Assembly (NCBI RefSeq): GCF_900176595.1
Contig: NZ_LT838813.1
Location: forward strand, 1,240,001-1,304,000
DNA: 64,000 nucleotides
Direction of reading: 5' to 3'
Source of the DNA: Aquiflexum balticum DSM 16537
Lineage (GTDB): Bacteria > Bacteroidota > Bacteroidia > Cytophagales > Cyclobacteriaceae
Shown here: positions 48,765 through 58,582 of the stretch, in pieces
How positions within the stretch are numbered: the stretch's first letter is position 1
Layout of the letters: each line of letters begins with the position of its first letter
Notes under the pieces: generated by a model
Told to the model about the DNA's origin: nothing
Database searches by the model: none
What the model saw: only the letters and a program-made list of their open reading frames with translations
Position numbers and translations under genes: made by a program

Positions 48765-49318
48765 TTGAAATTGACTTTAGGAACAGCCCTTTCGGTTTCA
48801 TTATCAAGCTCAAAAAACGCTGATTTTTGAAAACCAAAATTATTGGCAACCAAGTTGCTTGGAAATGAATCAATCAAAATATTCTGATCTCTCACCGAAC
48901 CATTATAATATCTTCGGGATCTTTCGATATCCTGTTCTATGGATGCCAGGTCCTGCTGCATCTGAAGAAAATTGGTATTTGATTTTAATTCAGGATATTG
49001 TTCTGCTACCGCAAATAAGTTCATCAGAGAACGGTTGAGGTTATTTTCAGCCACTTGTTGGTCCAGCACTCCCTGAGCGGATTGAGCTGCATTTCGGGCT
49101 TTGGTCACACTTTCAAATGTTTCCCTTTCATGAGACGCATAGCCCTTTACGGTTTCCAGAAGATTTGGAATCAGATCATAACGTTTTTTAAGTTGTACAT
49201 CTATTCCGCTCCAAGCTTCAGAGACAATTGTTCTTAGTTTAATCAGGCGGTTGTAGATACTGATGACATAAAAAACAAGAATCAATACAATGCAGGCAAT
49301 AAGTAGGATAGTGGTCAT
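48761..49318 (-). CDS. lemA: LemA family protein
   Basis: The 185-residue product has an N-terminal membrane helix (residues 3-22), then the LemA body: RTIVSEAWSGIDVQLKKRYDLIPNL, VKGYASHERETFESVTKARN, ELKSNTNFLQMQQDL and RRYYNGSVRDQNILIDSFPS. LemA is an inner-membrane protein with a large coiled-coil domain; its molecular role is not settled. Its TGA overlaps the ATG of the DUF2207 gene, indicating translational coupling and likely a shared complex. Confidence 0.93.
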   Translation of the reverse strand: MTTILLIACIVLILVFYVISIYNRLIKLRTIVSEAWSGIDVQLKKRYDLIPNLLETVKGYASHERETFESVTKARNAAQSAQGVLDQQVAENNLNRSLMNLFAVAEQYPELKSNTNFLQMQQDLASIEQDIERSRRYYNGSVRDQNILIDSFPSNLVANNFGFQKSAFFELDNETERAVPKVNFK

Positions 49319-49386
49319 TTTTTATCGTTTAAGTTCAGATCAATTTAAATAAAATTTTATGGAATTCAATGATCAACAGCAGTTTG

Positions 49387-50871
49387 TCAAAGAACTCGCT
49401 GTTTAAAATCAGTCTTTTTCGGGGACTCCAGATTGATCAGGTAGCCATTGACCAGGGCATATTTCAATTCCCCATCCTTTGCCAGATAAAAATTAGGACT
49501 TCCACCTGTTCGGATTCCAAAAGGTATAGCACCTGAATTTCTCAAGACCAAAATCGGTAAATCATACAACTCTCTTTCCTCCGCTTCTTCAACCTTCACA
49601 GCAAGAAATCCTTCCCGGAGCAGTTCCAAGGCTTTCTCAGGGGTAATGTCTACTGGTTTTTCAAAGGCATTTTCATAGATTTTTCCTTCAATGATTTCCA
49701 TTCCTGAAGCATCCAACTCTTCATACCCATAAAAAATGGACAAGTCACCCAAATCTTCAATTCCTCCATTTACAAAATAGGAGCCATGTGCATCCACTTC
49801 CCGCTGTCTGATACCCAAGTCTATATTGTAAGTTAAATCTCCTTTTTGCATCGGCAAGTTTCTTATCATTACATCCATCAATCTGGTGGCATTGTCAGGA
49901 ATGGCATAATAATCATCCAAGGAATAGTTCGTGTAACTAGAGTCTGCTATTTCAATCAGTGCATGTAGGATGATCATGAAATTCAGTTTTCTGATATACT
50001 GCTTTTCCGGATCATTGGGATATCCTCCTGATTCTATCAAAATGGTACTCGTCCCCCATTTTTGGATATTGTCTCCAAAAGCTCTGGGCTCAAAAGCATC
50101 ATCATATTTCCCAACATGTCCCGGTGCAGCTTCCTGAATCAACCTGTTCATTCCCACGATGACCTGAATGGCTCTTTTCCTGATATCATTGACTTCTGTT
50201 TCGAAATTGTAAGCGGGTGCCAATACGGAAATGGTGGCCGGAGTGGGAGTTTCTCCTGCAGTATAATAAATGTTTTGATCATGCAGGTTGAATCCAAAAT
50301 CAGGTTCAAACGAATCTCTGGCATTCTTTAAAATCACAGCCTCAGGCGAGGTCAATGAGGCAGCATCCCGATTTAAATCAATATCCAACGCGTTTCGTCT
50401 CATCCATTGATCCATACCATCGGGGTTGAGCATGGGAATGAATCTTATATTTAGTTTTTCTTTCAATTTGTTTCGGACTTCATCCATACCGTCATTTTCG
50501 CCTTCAAAAAAATTGAATAAGTCAAAAAGTGCCATGGTTGCTGTTGACTCGTTGCCGTGCATCTGAGACCAAAGCAGGATTTTAATGGGCCCGTTCCCAA
50601 TATTCATCTGATAAATAGCTTTTCCTTCTACCGATTTCCCTATTTCTTCCACTAGGAAATCTCCTTTCCGGTCCTTTACCAAATGAATTACTTCTCCGTA
50701 TTTGAATCTTCTGGTCTGAACACTTTGTTCTTGGTATTTTTCATAAGCAGTCTCTAAAAAACCAATATCCATTACTGGATCAACTTGATTTTGGCAGGAC
50801 AAGGAAAAGAAAATCAGGCTAAAGACAAGAATTTGAAACATTCGGATCCCGAAACTATTTTTTTTCTTCAT
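49387..50871 (-). CDS. M14 family zinc carboxypeptidase, lipoprotein
   Basis: The 494-residue precursor has a lipoprotein signal (SLIFFSLSCQNQ). The M14 zinc site is H105 and E108 in SQMHGNES with the third ligand in GFNLHDQN; substrate-binding LNPDGMDQW and ALDIDLNRD follow, and the catalytic Glu is probably in LIESGGYPND. The last 120 residues form an unassigned C-terminal domain. M14 enzymes remove C-terminal amino acids; some bacterial ones act on peptidoglycan peptides. The divergent neighbour is a dipeptide epimerase, which supports, without proving, a role in cell-wall peptide turnover. Confidence 0.87.
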   Translation of the reverse strand: MKKKNSFGIRMFQILVFSLIFFSLSCQNQVDPVMDIGFLETAYEKYQEQSVQTRRFKYGEVIHLVKDRKGDFLVEEIGKSVEGKAIYQMNIGNGPIKILLWSQMHGNESTATMALFDLFNFFEGENDGMDEVRNKLKEKLNIRFIPMLNPDGMDQWMRRNALDIDLNRDAASLTSPEAVILKNARDSFEPDFGFNLHDQNIYYTAGETPTPATISVLAPAYNFETEVNDIRKRAIQVIVGMNRLIQEAAPGHVGKYDDAFEPRAFGDNIQKWGTSTILIESGGYPNDPEKQYIRKLNFMIILHALIEIADSSYTNYSLDDYYAIPDNATRLMDVMIRNLPMQKGDLTYNIDLGIRQREVDAHGSYFVNGGIEDLGDLSIFYGYEELDASGMEIIEGKIYENAFEKPVDITPEKALELLREGFLAVKVEEAEERELYDLPILVLRNSGAIPFGIRTGGSPNFYLAKDGELKYALVNGYLINLESPKKTDFKQRVL

Positions 50872-50954
50872 GAGAGCTTTTAGTTATTTTATCTTTCAAG
50901 TTATGAACTTAACAAAAAAATACATTTACTTTATGCCCAAAATCATAAATACCC

Positions 50955-51965
50955 ATGAAGCTATCATTTTTCGTCAAGGATTTACCGCTCAAACATACAT
51001 TTACCATTGCCCATCAAAGTAGAGATATACAGGATACTGTTATTGTGAAGTTGGAAGAGGGAAATTTTATTGGTTTGGGTGAGACCACGACAAATCCTTT
51101 TTACGGGATGACTGCCGAAAATATTACAAAAACATTAGAGGAAAGTCGGGACTTTGTAGAATTGGGTTATTGGGAGAAGCCCCAGGAACTTTGGGAAATC
51201 AGTAAATTCAGTTTTACCAAAAATCCTTTTGCGCAATGTGCATTGGATATGGCTGCTTGGGATTTATTTACCAAAATGCAGGGTAAAAAACTATATGAAT
51301 ATCTTGGACTTGATCCTAAGGATATACCGGTCACAAATTATACTATCGGAATAGACACCATTGAAAATATGGTTTCCAAGATGAAAGAAGTAGAATGGCC
51401 TTTATACAAGATCAAGCTTGGAACAGACCACGATATGGAGATCATCAGGGAACTTCGTAAACACACTGACGCCACTTTTAGAATAGATGCCAATTGTGCG
51501 TGGACCGTGGAACAAGCAATTCAATACTCTGAAGAATTGGCCAAACTGAATGTGGAGTTTATGGAACAACCCTTGCCAAAAGATGATTTGGAAGGAATGA
51601 AGGAAGTATTCAAACACAGTAAACTTCCCCTGATTGCTGATGAAAGCTGTATCGTAGAAAAAGATGTAAAAAAATGTCATGGGTTGTTTCATGGCATTAA
51701 TATCAAGTTGGTCAAAGCAGGAGGAATCACTCCGGCTTTGAGAATGATCAAACAAGCCAAATCCCTGGGAATGAAAACGATGGTTGGTTGCATGACCGAA
51801 TCTTCTATTGGAATCTCCGCTATCGCCCATATTGCCCCATTGTTGGATTATGTGGATATGGATGGAGCAATGCTGTTGGCTGAAGACATTGCTGACGGGG
51901 TGCATATTACACCCGAAGGGGTAACTTTCCCGGATAGAAACGGGATTGGGGCGGAGTTGATTTAA
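50955..51965 (+). CDS. Dipeptide epimerase (enolase superfamily)
   Basis: The 336-residue product belongs to the muconate-lactonising subgroup of the enolase superfamily. Seen: KxK motif with K152 and K154 in YKIKLGTD, metal ligands in FRIDANCAW, EFMEQPLP and LIADESC, and the second catalytic K251 in NIKLVKAGG. The arrangement fits L-Ala-D/L-Glu epimerases, which convert L-Ala-D-Glu from murein to L-Ala-L-Glu, but other dipeptide specificities exist. Gene neighbours (M14 carboxypeptidase, M19 dipeptidase 2.4 kb away) fit murein peptide salvage. Confidence 0.86.
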   Translation: MKLSFFVKDLPLKHTFTIAHQSRDIQDTVIVKLEEGNFIGLGETTTNPFYGMTAENITKTLEESRDFVELGYWEKPQELWEISKFSFTKNPFAQCALDMAAWDLFTKMQGKKLYEYLGLDPKDIPVTNYTIGIDTIENMVSKMKEVEWPLYKIKLGTDHDMEIIRELRKHTDATFRIDANCAWTVEQAIQYSEELAKLNVEFMEQPLPKDDLEGMKEVFKHSKLPLIADESCIVEKDVKKCHGLFHGINIKLVKAGGITPALRMIKQAKSLGMKTMVGCMTESSIGISAIAHIAPLLDYVDMDGAMLLAEDIADGVHITPEGVTFPDRNGIGAELI

Positions 51966-52075
51966 CGGATTGATTGAATACAGATGATGCTGATTTTTAT
52001 GATTTGCTCTGAACTTATCAGCGACAATCTGCTCAATCTGCGTCATCAGCGTTCTATTTCTCGCTTCTCCTAGAC

Positions 52076-53206
52076 TCAAAAAGCTTCCCCAATAAACAAA
52101 TAATATCCTGTCCCCTCTTGGGTAAAGGCCACATCAAACCGGGTATAAATATCTTTTTTGGGGAATAGTAAAAAACGTAATCCGCCACCTGCAGACCAAA
52201 CAACCTTGTGGATCGCAGATTTGGAAAAATCGGGAAAAACCGTACCTGTTCCTGCAAAAACTGCAGCCCCGATTCTTTTTGAAAATCCTAAAGGCAAAGG
52301 TAACATCCGCAATTCAACTTGAGTAGCGATTTGATTGTTATCCCTAAACCTACCCAAATAATATCCCCGCATCATGCTGTCTCCCCCCATCAGCGCCAAT
52401 TGGTTGAAAGGCACATCTCCGGAATTGAACTGTCCCAATAGCTGCCAAGCCAATACATTGTTTTTACCTACGGGTTGAAAGATTCTTGTATCTGAAATGA
52501 TCGTATTGAAACCAAAATCACTAAAAGCAGGGAAATATCGCAATAGGGCCAGTTCTGAAAACCGACCTTTTCGGACATTCAGCACGTTATGTCTGTCATC
52601 ATAGACCAATCCTAAGCCCAAACCCAAGTTGGTGGAACCGGCATAGCCCAAAGGAAGATCAAATTCAGGAGCTTCAGAGGAAGGTTGGAAATCTACCCTT
52701 GAGATACGCTGAAAATCAGCTTCCAGTCCAAAATAAAGATTTTGTTTAATTTCCCTCAATACCCGTTCTTTAATCATAATCTGATTTGCGTCGACCAAGG
52801 CCAAGTAATCTTCAGGCGTATCCATCCCTATGCCGTGGTATTTCAGGGGAAAACTCTGTAACCTGATCCTTCCCAGAAAAAACCATTTATTTTGGTCAGA
52901 GTAAATCGCGTGATCAAACCATATTCCATATTGGTTTTCCAAAGTGACAAAGGTAAAACCACTGATTTCGCTGAGTCTGTTTGTGGTATCCCTCTTGGCA
53001 TAATAGACCAATAGGGAGGAAAGCCCGATTTCCCAGCTTGTTTCCGGGGCAAAGGCCAAAGTGGGATAAATCAGAAATTGGGGCTTGCTGATGTCTGAAG
53101 TATCGTTCAGGATTCCATTGATATACTTCCTTGCAAAGCTTTGGGGAAAAGCTTGGAAGCTACAAAGAGACAGTATCAATATCAGTGAAAAACACTTTTT
53201 GGGCAT
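52076..53206 (-). CDS. Omp85/BamA-like outer membrane barrel protein (copy 1)
   Basis: The product is 376 residues from ATG 53206, which gives a good signal peptide (MPKKCFSLILILSLCSFQAF); a frame from 53224 is less likely. It consists of a short N-terminal region and an outer-membrane barrel with the Omp85-type signature LALMGGDSMMRGYYLGRFRDN, plus many aromatic-ended strands and a C-terminal Phe. No POTRA domain is present, so it is shorter than BamA. It is a paralogue of the gene at 58792-59931. Confidence 0.8.
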   Translation of the reverse strand: MPKKCFSLILILSLCSFQAFPQSFARKYINGILNDTSDISKPQFLIYPTLAFAPETSWEIGLSSLLVYYAKRDTTNRLSEISGFTFVTLENQYGIWFDHAIYSDQNKWFFLGRIRLQSFPLKYHGIGMDTPEDYLALVDANQIMIKERVLREIKQNLYFGLEADFQRISRVDFQPSSEAPEFDLPLGYAGSTNLGLGLGLVYDDRHNVLNVRKGRFSELALLRYFPAFSDFGFNTIISDTRIFQPVGKNNVLAWQLLGQFNSGDVPFNQLALMGGDSMMRGYYLGRFRDNNQIATQVELRMLPLPLGFSKRIGAAVFAGTGTVFPDFSKSAIHKVVWSAGGGLRFLLFPKKDIYTRFDVAFTQEGTGYYLFIGEAF

Positions 53207-53368
53207 ACTAGCTACTAACAGCAAGAATGATTTGAAGGTTGCAAATGATGCGTGTGTAATTTTTAATCACTTTCAATACCAAGTCTTAGCGATAAATTCA
53301 TCTTGAATCAATTCATCGGTTTTTATGATATTCACTGAATATCATAAAATATGGTGAGTTGGGAATTA

Positions 53369-54361
53369 TTATTCTTTCCACAATTGGGAAAAAAATCGCT
53401 GACAGTTTCCATAAGCAAGTTTTTCCAATTGTTGATTGGAAAGCTGTTGTGACAATATCTGTAAAAGAGAGGGATATTTGGAAGCATTTTCGACTACAGG
53501 GAAATAGAAAGGAAAACGTTTCTTATCAGGGAAATCCTTGGTATAAAAAAAATCTGCGCCAAAACAAATCTGATCTTCTGCACCGATTTCAAATCCATAA
53601 AGAATGTGGTCTAAAATTCCTTCCGGATTTTTGTCATCCAAAAAGGCTCTAAGAAAATTAACCCCAATAATTCCCTTTCGATGAATGATCTCTTTGGCAA
53701 ATTCATCTGTTAAGTTTCTTTTGTGATTCCAGATGTGCCTGAAGTTGGAATGACTCGCAATCACTTGTAAGTCAAGCTTTGATGAATCAATATGGTTCAG
53801 GATACCTTCGGCAAGCTTATCAGAGGTATGGGAAAGGTCGATAGCAATGCTTTTTCCAGAAACATAATCGAGAAGCCTTTTTCCATCATCCTTCAATCCG
53901 ATACCTTTAGTATAATTTCCGCCACCAAACCTGTTTTCTGTATGGTGGGTGAGGCTGATGTAAGCAATCCTTCCCGTAAGCTGGATCAAATTTTCCAACT
54001 GCTTATAGGCCTTAGAGATAGGGACTTTTTCATCCGCCAATCCAGCAGCATTTTCAACTGCGGTGACCAAGCCGATTTTTGAACTACTAAGGATATTTGT
54101 GAGAAATTCCCCATTAGCTGGACAGGTATCCATGGAATGGTTAATGAGCATTTCCCTGAATTTATGTGCCTGTTTGGTCGCAAGCTCCATACTTCCTGGT
54201 GCCACATCTGTATAGATGGCACAAACCTGCATTTTAACATTCCCTTTTTTCAACAAAGGAATGGAACAAGCTATATCATCTGAATTATCTGCAGAGGCAT
54301 TTGGGATTTTTGCCAGGTAGGACAAGATATCGCAGTGGGTATCAATTATCGGAAGGTTCAT
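53369..54361 (-). CDS. Membrane-dipeptidase family (M19) enzyme
   Basis: The 330-residue product is a renal-dipeptidase-like TIM barrel with the first two zinc ligands in IDTHCDIL (His9, Asp11). A conserved TAVENAAGL segment follows, where the bridging Glu is expected, then later His residues in SLTHHTEN, VIASHSNFRHIW and IDLSHTSD. M19 enzymes hydrolyse dipeptides, including L-D and D-L dipeptides. No signal peptide is evident, so it is probably cytosolic. Divergent from the 3-hydroxyanthranilate dioxygenase gene (139 bases between starts). Confidence 0.88.
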   Translation of the reverse strand: MNLPIIDTHCDILSYLAKIPNASADNSDDIACSIPLLKKGNVKMQVCAIYTDVAPGSMELATKQAHKFREMLINHSMDTCPANGEFLTNILSSSKIGLVTAVENAAGLADEKVPISKAYKQLENLIQLTGRIAYISLTHHTENRFGGGNYTKGIGLKDDGKRLLDYVSGKSIAIDLSHTSDKLAEGILNHIDSSKLDLQVIASHSNFRHIWNHKRNLTDEFAKEIIHRKGIIGVNFLRAFLDDKNPEGILDHILYGFEIGAEDQICFGADFFYTKDFPDKKRFPFYFPVVENASKYPSLLQILSQQLSNQQLEKLAYGNCQRFFSQLWKE

Positions 54362-54500
54362 AAAATTATAAGAATTGGAGGTTCAAATAAACCAAAAAAC
54401 GATAGTTTTTTAATACTTTTAATTTCAATTATTTCTAATCAAGTTTTGAATTGGAATCTGAAATCAACTTATTCAATTCAATAAAAATTAATCATTCAAG

Positions 54501-55013
54501 ATGGCAGTTTCTAAACCTATCAATTTTCAAAAGTGGATCGAAGAAAACAGAAACCTTTTAAAACCACCTATTGGGAATCAGGTCATGTATAAAGGCAATG
54601 ATGATTTTATTGTCATGGTAGTCGGAGGTCCCAATTCAAGAAAGGATTTCCATTATAATGAAGGGGAGGAATTTTTCTATCAGGTGGAAGGGGAAATAAC
54701 CCTGAAAATAGTTGATGAAGGCGAGGTGAGGGATATCAAAATCGGAGCAGGAGATATGTTTTTATTGCCCGCCAGGACCCCTCACTCCCCTAGAAGGCCT
54801 GCCAATACCATTGGATTAGTAATGGAGAGGTACCGCAAGCCGGGTGAGAAAGATGGCTTCATTTGGCACTGTGAAAACTGCGGAAACAAGCTTTATGAAG
54901 AATATGCCGAAATCACAGATATAGTCAATCAATTGCCGCCGATAATGGAAAGATTCTGGAGCAATCCGGAAAATACGAAATGTAAAAAATGTGGGACTGT
55001 TATGGAAAAGTAA
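54501..55013 (+). CDS. nbaC: 3-Hydroxyanthranilate 3,4-dioxygenase
   Basis: The 170-residue cupin opens the ring of 3-hydroxyanthranilate to form the quinolinate precursor. Seen: RKDFHYNEGEEFFYQVEGE and ARTPHSPRRP, which carry the iron ligands, and a C-terminal rubredoxin-like metal site C124-x2-C127 and C161-x2-C164 (CENC, CKKC), which bacterial enzymes of this family have. With kynU and kmo it completes 3-hydroxykynurenine to the NAD precursor, but it sits 31 kb away. Convergent with the DUF6702 gene (4 bases between stops). Confidence 0.96.
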   Translation: MAVSKPINFQKWIEENRNLLKPPIGNQVMYKGNDDFIVMVVGGPNSRKDFHYNEGEEFFYQVEGEITLKIVDEGEVRDIKIGAGDMFLLPARTPHSPRRPANTIGLVMERYRKPGEKDGFIWHCENCGNKLYEEYAEITDIVNQLPPIMERFWSNPENTKCKKCGTVMEK

Positions 55014-55017
55014 TTTA

Positions 55018-55506
55018 TCAAAAATTCAACGTCCCCATTTCCTTTCCCTTGTACAATATCAGGCTTTTTGGTTTCTGTTCTTTATAAAAGTTGACAATGT
55101 TCTGTTGTCCTTCAAAATGTTCGATCAAGACTTCATTACGAATTTGGACATTATTTGGCGAAGGGACTTTCAATGCCTCCATATAAAACCAAACAGCTTC
55201 CTCTTCAATCTCGAATCCAAGATAGTCTAAGTTCAACTTTTGGCCATTGACCATAATCTCATTTTTTTCTAATATGTAGGACTTAACCATTTCTTCCAAT
55301 GCATCGCTATTACTTGGATTGAGAAAATCAACCTTGGTCTCATAAATTTTAGTCAACGCTACTTCAAGGTCATCCCAAAATATTTTCTGTGCTATTTCCA
55401 AGCTTTGGTTTTCCGGATTGTAGCGGATTTCGGTCAGACTGATGTAGAAAGGGTGAAAAAACACCTTCCATCCCAAAAAGAGCATGAAAATGTAATTCAA
55501 TTGCAT
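55018..55506 (-). CDS. DUF6702 family protein
   Basis: The 162-residue product has an N-terminal hydrophobic segment (residues 3-18) and the HPFYISLTEIRYNPENQSLEI start typical of DUF6702, then a two-strand body with QKIFWDDLEVAL and DYLGFEIEEEAVWFYMEA. In Bacteroidota such proteins are often encoded beside HupE and M1 peptidase genes, as here. Function unknown; location probably periplasmic or membrane-associated. Divergent from the HupE gene. Confidence 0.8.
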   Translation of the reverse strand: MQLNYIFMLFLGWKVFFHPFYISLTEIRYNPENQSLEIAQKIFWDDLEVALTKIYETKVDFLNPSNSDALEEMVKSYILEKNEIMVNGQKLNLDYLGFEIEEEAVWFYMEALKVPSPNNVQIRNEVLIEHFEGQQNIVNFYKEQKPKSLILYKGKEMGTLNF

Positions 55507-55595
55507 AAGGCTTCCTTTATTTTATTTTCTTTGCAAATTATACATTATACTCGCAGTCCTGAAAATTATTCAGGTTATAATTTATCATAGTGTGC

Positions 55596-56177
55596 ATGGG
55601 ACAGTTTCAACTGTATTTTCAATTAGGTATTCAACACATCCTGGACCTAAAAGGGTTTGATCATATATTATTCGTCGTAGCACTTTGTGCCATTTATGTA
55701 TTGCGGGACTGGAAAAAAATCATCATTCTGGTTACTGCATTTACTATAGGGCATTCTATCACCTTGGCCTTGGCTACGCTGAAATTGGTCAGTATCAATT
55801 CTGATTGGGTGGAATTTCTAATTCCGGTTACAATAGCCATAACAGCATTCAGTAATATCCTTTCTCCCAAACCAAGTTCAGGCAGGGGAATTCAGGTCAA
55901 TTATTTCTTTGCACTTTTCTTTGGATTGATCCATGGTTTGGGTTTTTCCAATTACCTGAGATCGTTATTGGGAAAGGAAGCTTCGATATTTCAACCTTTA
56001 TTGGCTTTTAATTTAGGATTGGAGGTAGGTCAGTTGGTGATTGTGGCTATCTTTATGGTGGTGGCAGGGATCTTAGTCGGGATAGTAGGGGTAAACAAAA
56101 AAGACTGGGCTTTGATCATATCCTCGGTTGTATTTGGAATGGCAGTGATGATGATGATTGATACAAAGTTTTGGTAG
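55596..56177 (+). CDS. HupE/UreJ-like membrane protein
   Basis: The 193-residue product has about six membrane segments, beginning FQLYFQLGIQHILDLKGFDHILFV, with the paired His/Asp motif GFDHILF typical of HupE/UreJ proteins, and later FGLIHGLGFSNYL. The family is implicated in nickel or other metal uptake, but the branch common in Bacteroidota has no proven substrate; no hydrogenase or urease gene is near. The start is ATG 55596; a GTG at 55590 is also in frame. It precedes the M1 peptidase gene by 70 bases. Confidence 0.82.
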   Translation: MGQFQLYFQLGIQHILDLKGFDHILFVVALCAIYVLRDWKKIIILVTAFTIGHSITLALATLKLVSINSDWVEFLIPVTIAITAFSNILSPKPSSGRGIQVNYFFALFFGLIHGLGFSNYLRSLLGKEASIFQPLLAFNLGLEVGQLVIVAIFMVVAGILVGIVGVNKKDWALIISSVVFGMAVMMMIDTKFW

Positions 56178-56182
56178 GTTTG
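56175..56182 (+). promoter_or_regulatory. Possible -7 element upstream of the M1 peptidase
   Basis: TAGGTTTG matches TAnnTTTG; it overlaps the HupE stop and lies 65 bases before the ATG at 56248. No -33 TTTG at good spacing. The sequence after it (56201-56224) has three imperfect 8-base units of the TATTGAAA type. Confidence 0.25.
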
Positions 56183-56247
56183 GAGGTTGGAAAATTTTAA
56201 TATTGAAAAATTGAAATATTGAGTTAATAAATTGATTAAGAATAAAT

Positions 56248-58575
56248 ATGAAAAAAATATCCATCGTTTTAATGCTGCTTTTTCTGGGTGGTTTTTCGGC
56301 TATGGCCCAGTGGTCAGAGCAGAATCATGCAGAAAGATTTGAGCAGTTAGGCCCCATGCTGAGGTCACCCAATGTTTACCGTACAGCTTCCGGTGCACCG
56401 GGGCACATGTATTGGCAACAAAAAGCAGATCATGAAATTGAAGTTGAACTGAATGATGACAATCAGTCTATCAAAGGCTGGCAGAAAGTCACCTATTTCA
56501 ACAATTCCCCGGATGATCTCAAATGCCTTTGGATACAGCTCGACCAAAATGAGCGCGCCAAGGATTCCAATACCCCAAAAATCGCTGAAAGCAAGATCAA
56601 TCCGAGAATGTCCATGAGACAACTTGAAAGCATACTCTGGCATGACCTGGATTTGGGATACAAAATACTTTCCGTAAAGGATATGTCAGGAAATGATATT
56701 CCTGTGACCATTGTGAAAACCATGATGAGGGTGGATTTACCCCAGCCTTTAAAAGCCGGTGAAAAAACCGAATTTACCATGGATTGGACTTTCAATATCC
56801 ATGACAGGATGAGTTTTATTGGTGGACGTCCTGGTTATGAGTTTTTTGAAAAGGATGGAAACTACCTTTATACCATGGCTGAATGGTTTCCAAGAATGGC
56901 GGTGTATTCTGACTTCGAAGGTTGGCAGCACAAGCAGTTTGTTGGAAGGGGAGAATTTGCGCTGACCTTTGGTGATTATAAAGTGAAAATCACAGTGCCT
57001 GCAGACCATATGGTGGGTTCTACGGGTGTGCTTCAGAATCCTGAACAAGTATTGAGCTCTGCTGAATTGGACCGATGGAATACCGCTAAAAAGACTTTTG
57101 ACAAACCTGTAATCATCCGTACCCAAGCGGAAGTGGAGAGATTGGAAAAACAAAAAGCCAAAGACAAAAAAACCTGGGAATTCCATGCAGAGAATGTGAG
57201 GGATTTTGCCTGGACTTCTTCCCGAAAACTGATATGGGATGCCATGGCAGTAAAACAAGGCGGCAATGAAGTGATGGCCATGTCTTACTATGCCAAGGAA
57301 GCCAATCCACTCTGGGAACAGTATTCCACCAGGGTTGTTGCGCATACTCTAAAATCATACTCAGCCCGAACCTTTGATTATCCCTATCCTGTAGCCATCT
57401 CTGTGGAAGCTTCTAATGGTATGGAATATCCGATGATCTGTTTCAATTACGGGAGACCTGATGCAGATGGTACATATTCCGAAGCCATCAAAAACGGAAT
57501 GATCGGAGTAATCATTCATGAAGTGGGACACAACTATTTTCCAATGATCGTCAATTCTGATGAACGTCAGTGGTCTTGGATGGATGAAGGACTGAACACC
57601 TTTATGCAATACCTAGCCGAACAGGAATGGGACAGAAACTTTCCTTCAAGAAGAGGTGCTGCCCACAAGATTGTGCCTTATATGAGAAGTGAAAAACATT
57701 TATTGGAGCCTATCATGACCAATTCCGAAAATATCATCCAGTTTGGACCGAATGCCTATGCCAAGCCGGCAACGGGTTTGAATATTTTGAGAGAGACCAT
57801 TATGGGCCGTGAATTGTTTGATCATGCCTACAAGGAGTATTCACAGCGGTGGATGTTCAAACACCCAACTCCCGATGATTTCTTTAGAACCATGGAGGAT
57901 GCATCAGGAATCGATTTGGATTGGTTTTGGAGAGGTTGGTTCTATGGTACAGATCCTGTAGATATCTCCTTGGAGACTGTGAACTGGTACAAACTGGACA
58001 ATAGAACCCCTGCCGAGAAAAAAGCGGATGAAAAGAAAGCCTTTGATAGGGAAGAGACCTATGTCAGCAAGACCTACAACTTAAAAGATACACCTGTGAC
58101 TGTTGTGGAAGCAGATCCGGCCACCAGAGATTTTTACTATACCTATAATCCATTTGCGGTGACGCCTGATGATGAAAGCGCCTATAAAGAATTTATGGCT
58201 GGATTAAGTCCAAAGGAAAAAGAAATGCTTAACAGTGGCTTGAATTTCTACGAGTTGAAATTCAGAAACATTGGTGGCTTGGTCATGCCCCTGATCATTC
58301 AGTTCAATTATACAGATGGAACTTCAGATGTTGAAAGAATTCCAGCAGAAATCTGGAGATTAAATGAATGGGAAGTCTCCAAAGTATTTGCCAAGAAGAA
58401 AGAAGTGAAGAATATTGTACTTGATCCATTTAGAGAAACCGCCGATATAGACGAATCCAATAACTACTGGCCAAGACAGTTTGAACCAAGCAGGTTTGAA
58501 TTGTTTAAAGGAACCGGCGGTGCCAGAGGAGTATCTTCAGGAGATAATCCGATGAAAAAAGCAAGAAGGAAGTAA
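56248..58575 (+). CDS. M1 family metallopeptidase, secreted
   Basis: The 775-residue precursor has a signal peptide (MKKISIVLMLLFLGGFSAMAQ). The M1 zinc site is HEVGH at residues 424-428 with the third ligand Glu447 in WSWMDEGLN, the expected 18 residues later. A GMEYP segment near 390 is the substrate exopeptidase motif (related to GAMEN). The N-terminal beta domain and a helical and beta C-terminal region (about residues 600-775) follow the usual plan. It is an aminopeptidase acting in the periplasm or outside. A pair of terminator hairpins follows. Confidence 0.92.
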   Translation: MKKISIVLMLLFLGGFSAMAQWSEQNHAERFEQLGPMLRSPNVYRTASGAPGHMYWQQKADHEIEVELNDDNQSIKGWQKVTYFNNSPDDLKCLWIQLDQNERAKDSNTPKIAESKINPRMSMRQLESILWHDLDLGYKILSVKDMSGNDIPVTIVKTMMRVDLPQPLKAGEKTEFTMDWTFNIHDRMSFIGGRPGYEFFEKDGNYLYTMAEWFPRMAVYSDFEGWQHKQFVGRGEFALTFGDYKVKITVPADHMVGSTGVLQNPEQVLSSAELDRWNTAKKTFDKPVIIRTQAEVERLEKQKAKDKKTWEFHAENVRDFAWTSSRKLIWDAMAVKQGGNEVMAMSYYAKEANPLWEQYSTRVVAHTLKSYSARTFDYPYPVAISVEASNGMEYPMICFNYGRPDADGTYSEAIKNGMIGVIIHEVGHNYFPMIVNSDERQWSWMDEGLNTFMQYLAEQEWDRNFPSRRGAAHKIVPYMRSEKHLLEPIMTNSENIIQFGPNAYAKPATGLNILRETIMGRELFDHAYKEYSQRWMFKHPTPDDFFRTMEDASGIDLDWFWRGWFYGTDPVDISLETVNWYKLDNRTPAEKKADEKKAFDREETYVSKTYNLKDTPVTVVEADPATRDFYYTYNPFAVTPDDESAYKEFMAGLSPKEKEMLNSGLNFYELKFRNIGGLVMPLIIQFNYTDGTSDVERIPAEIWRLNEWEVSKVFAKKKEVKNIVLDPFRETADIDESNNYWPRQFEPSRFELFKGTGGARGVSSGDNPMKKARRK

Positions 58576-58582
58576 AAACCTT

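Noticed and set aside
51402-52079. 225-codon minus-strand frame opposite the dipeptide epimerase
   Set aside because: Antisense shadow of a gene with intact catalytic motifs; rich in His and Phe and without a domain.
56749-57345. 198-codon minus-strand frame opposite the M1 peptidase
   Set aside because: Antisense shadow; no motif, and the real peptidase frame covers it completely.
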